From the NCBI GenBank assembly GCA_036564345.1, contig DATCOZ010000186.1, positions 1-6,897 of the forward strand: a DNA stretch of 6,897 nucleotides. Reading direction: 5' to 3'. Position 1 is the first letter of the stretch; every line of letters starts with the position of its first letter. A model generated the notes under the pieces. The model was given only the letters and a program-made list of their open reading frames with translations. It had not been told where the DNA came from and searched no databases. This document shows positions 5,499-6,897 of this stretch, in pieces. The stretch is from UBA6019 sp036564345 (GTDB taxonomy: Bacteria > Chloroflexota > Dormibacteria > Dormibacterales > Dormibacteraceae). Made by a program: the position numbers and the translations under genes.

Positions 5499-6491
5499 AT
5501 GGACGGCCTCAAAGAGCTCTTCGGACAGGTCGGCGGCCTGATCGACGCGCACGAGGAGATCCTCATCTTCGGCCACAAGGACGCCGACGGCGACACCCTC
5601 GGCTGCTCGCTCGCCTTCGCCGAGGCCCTCCGCACGGTGGGCAAGAAGGTCTGGGTGATAATCCCGCCGCCGGTGCCCCAGATGTACGAGTGGCTGCCCG
5701 GCTACGACAACATCGTCGACCGGCCGCCGGCGGGTGCCGACCCGCAGCTGGTCCTCTTCTTCGACGCCGGCAACATGGAGCGGTCGGGCACCTCCGTCAG
5801 GCACATCGCCACCCACGCGACGATCGTCAACATCGACCACCACCTGACCAACGCGATGTTCGGTGACATCAACGTGATCGACCCCGACGCGGCGGCGGTG
5901 GGGGAGATGGTGGTCGACATGCTGGACGCCTACGGCTATGAGATCACGCCCTCGATCGCGACCAATCTCTACGTTGCGATCATGACCGACACCGGCGGCT
6001 TCCGGCACGAGAACACGACGGCGCACGCGCTCGAGTACGCAGCCCGGCTGGCGCGGCTCGGCGCCAAACCCGGCCAGATCGCGTCGATGGTTTACAAGTC
6101 CCGCCCGCTGACGACGCTCAAGCTCAACGCGCTCAGCCTGGCCGAGATGCGGGTGGAGGCCGAGGGCAGGCTGGTCTGGTCGACGGTGACCCGGCAGATG
6201 CTGAAGGAGGCGGGCGCCGAGATGGCGGAGGCGGAGGGCATCATCGACAACCTGAACTCGATCGGCGGCCTCGACCTGGCCATCCTTTTCAAAGAGGTCA
6301 GCGACCGGATGACCAAGATCAGCGTCCGCAGCCGGGGTGCGGTGGATGCGGCGGCGCTGACCGCCGACTTCGGCGGCGGCGGCCACCTGCGGGCCGCGGG
6401 CGCCGAGATCGGGGAGCCGATGGAGGTGGCGATCAAGCTCGTGATCGCGGCCGCTCACAACGCGTTGAGGATGGAATCCCGTGGGGGGTAG
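5499..6491 (+). CDS. nrnA: DHH/DHHA1 phosphoesterase, NrnA-like (oligoribonuclease / pAp phosphatase)
   Basis: A 330-residue cytoplasmic metal-dependent phosphoesterase of the DHH superfamily. The DHH domain carries GHKDADGDTLG (25-35, motif I), FDAGN (88-92, motif II aspartate), the signature NIDHHLTN (111-118) and MTDTGGFRHENT (162-173, motif IV). The DHHA1 domain ends in GGGGHLRAAG (292-301), which binds the substrate. Relatives (NrnA/YtqI) degrade nano-RNAs and dephosphorylate 3'-phosphoadenosine 5'-phosphate; some family members hydrolyse cyclic dinucleotides or their linear products. Motif I has KDA where HxNPDGD is usual, but the metal-binding His and Asp residues are kept. Position between rbfA and truB is common for this gene in several phyla. 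The exact substrate cannot be read from sequence. The start is well supported by the upstream Shine-Dalgarno; the stop is TAG. Confidence 0.92.
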   Translation: MDGLKELFGQVGGLIDAHEEILIFGHKDADGDTLGCSLAFAEALRTVGKKVWVIIPPPVPQMYEWLPGYDNIVDRPPAGADPQLVLFFDAGNMERSGTSVRHIATHATIVNIDHHLTNAMFGDINVIDPDAAAVGEMVVDMLDAYGYEITPSIATNLYVAIMTDTGGFRHENTTAHALEYAARLARLGAKPGQIASMVYKSRPLTTLKLNALSLAEMRVEAEGRLVWSTVTRQMLKEAGAEMAEAEGIIDNLNSIGGLDLAILFKEVSDRMTKISVRSRGAVDAAALTADFGGGGHLRAAGAEIGEPMEVAIKLVIAAAHNALRMESRGG

Positions 6492-6523
6492 GCCGCGCGG
6501 AGGCTTTGCCGAGCACGGCCGAC

Positions 6524-6543
6524 AGGGGGGATGCTTCCCCCCT
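6524..6543. repeat. Perfect 8-bp hairpin in the nrnA-truB gap
   Basis: agggggga (6524-6531) pairs with tcccccct (6536-6543) around a four-base tgct loop, followed by ccaaatt. It lies in the 71-nt gap 6492-6562 and ends 19 nt before the truB start. There is no U-run, so a standard intrinsic terminator is unlikely. Its design resembles the hairpin at 5025-5046, which suggests a repeated intergenic element. Confidence 0.8.
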
Positions 6544-6562
6544 CCAAATTGGGCTAGGTCGC

Positions 6563-6897
6563 TTGAAAGCGGGCGTCCTCAACCTCGATAAGCCGCCCGG
6601 CGAGACCTCGTTCACGATGGTCCGCCGGCTGCGGGCGATCACGGGGGCAAAGCGGGTCGGCCACGCGGGCACCCTCGACCCGCTGGCGACCGGCGTGCTC
6701 CCGATCCTCTTCGAGTCGGCAACCCGGCTGGCCGACTTCGCTCACCAGCTGCCGAAGACCTACCTGGCCGAGATCCGGCTCGGCTTCCGGACCAACACCG
6801 ACGACGCCGAGGGCGAGCCGGAGGCCGTCGGCGACCCGAGCGGCCTGACGGCGGAGGCGGTGGCCGCCGCGCTGACCGGGTTCGTCGGCACCATCGT
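6563..6897 (+). CDS. truB: tRNA pseudouridine(55) synthase TruB, N-terminal part (partial)
   Basis: 111 complete codons are visible before the window end; the family is usually about 300 residues. TruB converts U55 in the T-loop of tRNAs to pseudouridine. The start segment GVLNLDKPPGETSF (4-17) is the family's N-terminal motif, and VGHAGTLDPLATGVLP (32-47) contains the catalytic aspartate D39. KTYLAEIRLGFRTNTDDAEG (65-84) is the next conserved block, with the conserved tyrosine at 67. The start is taken as TTG at 6563, because it gives a normal N-terminus and no in-frame ATG or GTG lies nearby; AGG at 6556-6558 is a weak Shine-Dalgarno 4 nt upstream. The C-terminal PUA-like region lies beyond the window. 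Following rbfA and a DHH gene is the usual place for truB. Confidence 0.96.
   Translation, partial: MKAGVLNLDKPPGETSFTMVRRLRAITGAKRVGHAGTLDPLATGVLPILFESATRLADFAHQLPKTYLAEIRLGFRTNTDDAEGEPEAVGDPSGLTAEAVAAALTGFVGTI

Noticed and set aside
5094..6458. Long minus-strand open frame (454 codons) opposite rbfA and the DHH gene
   Set aside because: Low-complexity His/Arg/Asp/Val-rich composition with no motifs, and it spans two well-supported + strand genes. It is a GC-bias shadow.

Overview
This window is a compact, high-GC (G/C-rich at most third codon positions) bacterial operon, with every real gene on the + strand. It carries the conserved translation/transcription cluster rimP-nusA-rnpM(ylxR)-infB-rbfA-nrnA-like-truB, preceded by the Sec translocase genes secD (3' end only) and secF. 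Lineage cannot be fixed from the sequence alone. The high GC, a short NusA (328 aa) ending after the KH domains, and an IF2 (662 aa) without the long Pro/Ala-rich linker of many Actinobacteria suggest a soil-type high-GC Gram-positive-like or Chloroflexota/Dormibacterota-like organism. That is a low-confidence inference.

Layout. 1-172 is the SecD C-terminus. 153-1226 is SecF, overlapping secD by 20 nt. 1246-1704 is RimP, a 30S maturation factor. 1701-2687 is NusA, sharing GTGA with rimP. 2668-2931 is YlxR/RnpM, overlapping nusA by 20 nt. 2969-4957 is IF2. 4958-5132 is an unusual infB-rbfA junction. 5133-5495 is RbfA. 5499-6491 is a DHH/DHHA1 phosphoesterase of the NrnA type. 6492-6562 is a short gap with a strong hairpin. 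6563-6897 is the N-terminal third of TruB, cut by the window end. The genes are tightly packed and several starts lack a visible Shine-Dalgarno, which suggests cotranscription and translational coupling. No promoter or classical U-tract terminator is visible inside the window.

The most unusual part is the infB-rbfA junction. The first 13 codons of rbfA plus the bases just before them occur twice, as a perfect 44-bp direct repeat (4972-5015 and 5128-5171) exactly 156 bp apart. The 112 bp between the copies hold three consecutive hairpins. The first copy opens a 51-codon frame that ends in TAA directly abutting the ATG of the intact rbfA. This looks like the insertion of a small palindromic element, or a partial duplication, that left rbfA intact. 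An assembly artefact must also be excluded. A second hairpin with a similar design (G-run/C-run stem followed by CCAAA) sits in the nrnA-truB gap, hinting at a dispersed intergenic repeat family.

Functionally the window joins protein export (SecDF), transcription elongation/antitermination (NusA), ribosome assembly (RimP, RbfA), initiation (IF2), RNA turnover (NrnA-like) and tRNA modification (TruB, presumably Psi55). Apart from the junction, all genes are ordinary, well-conserved housekeeping members of their families.
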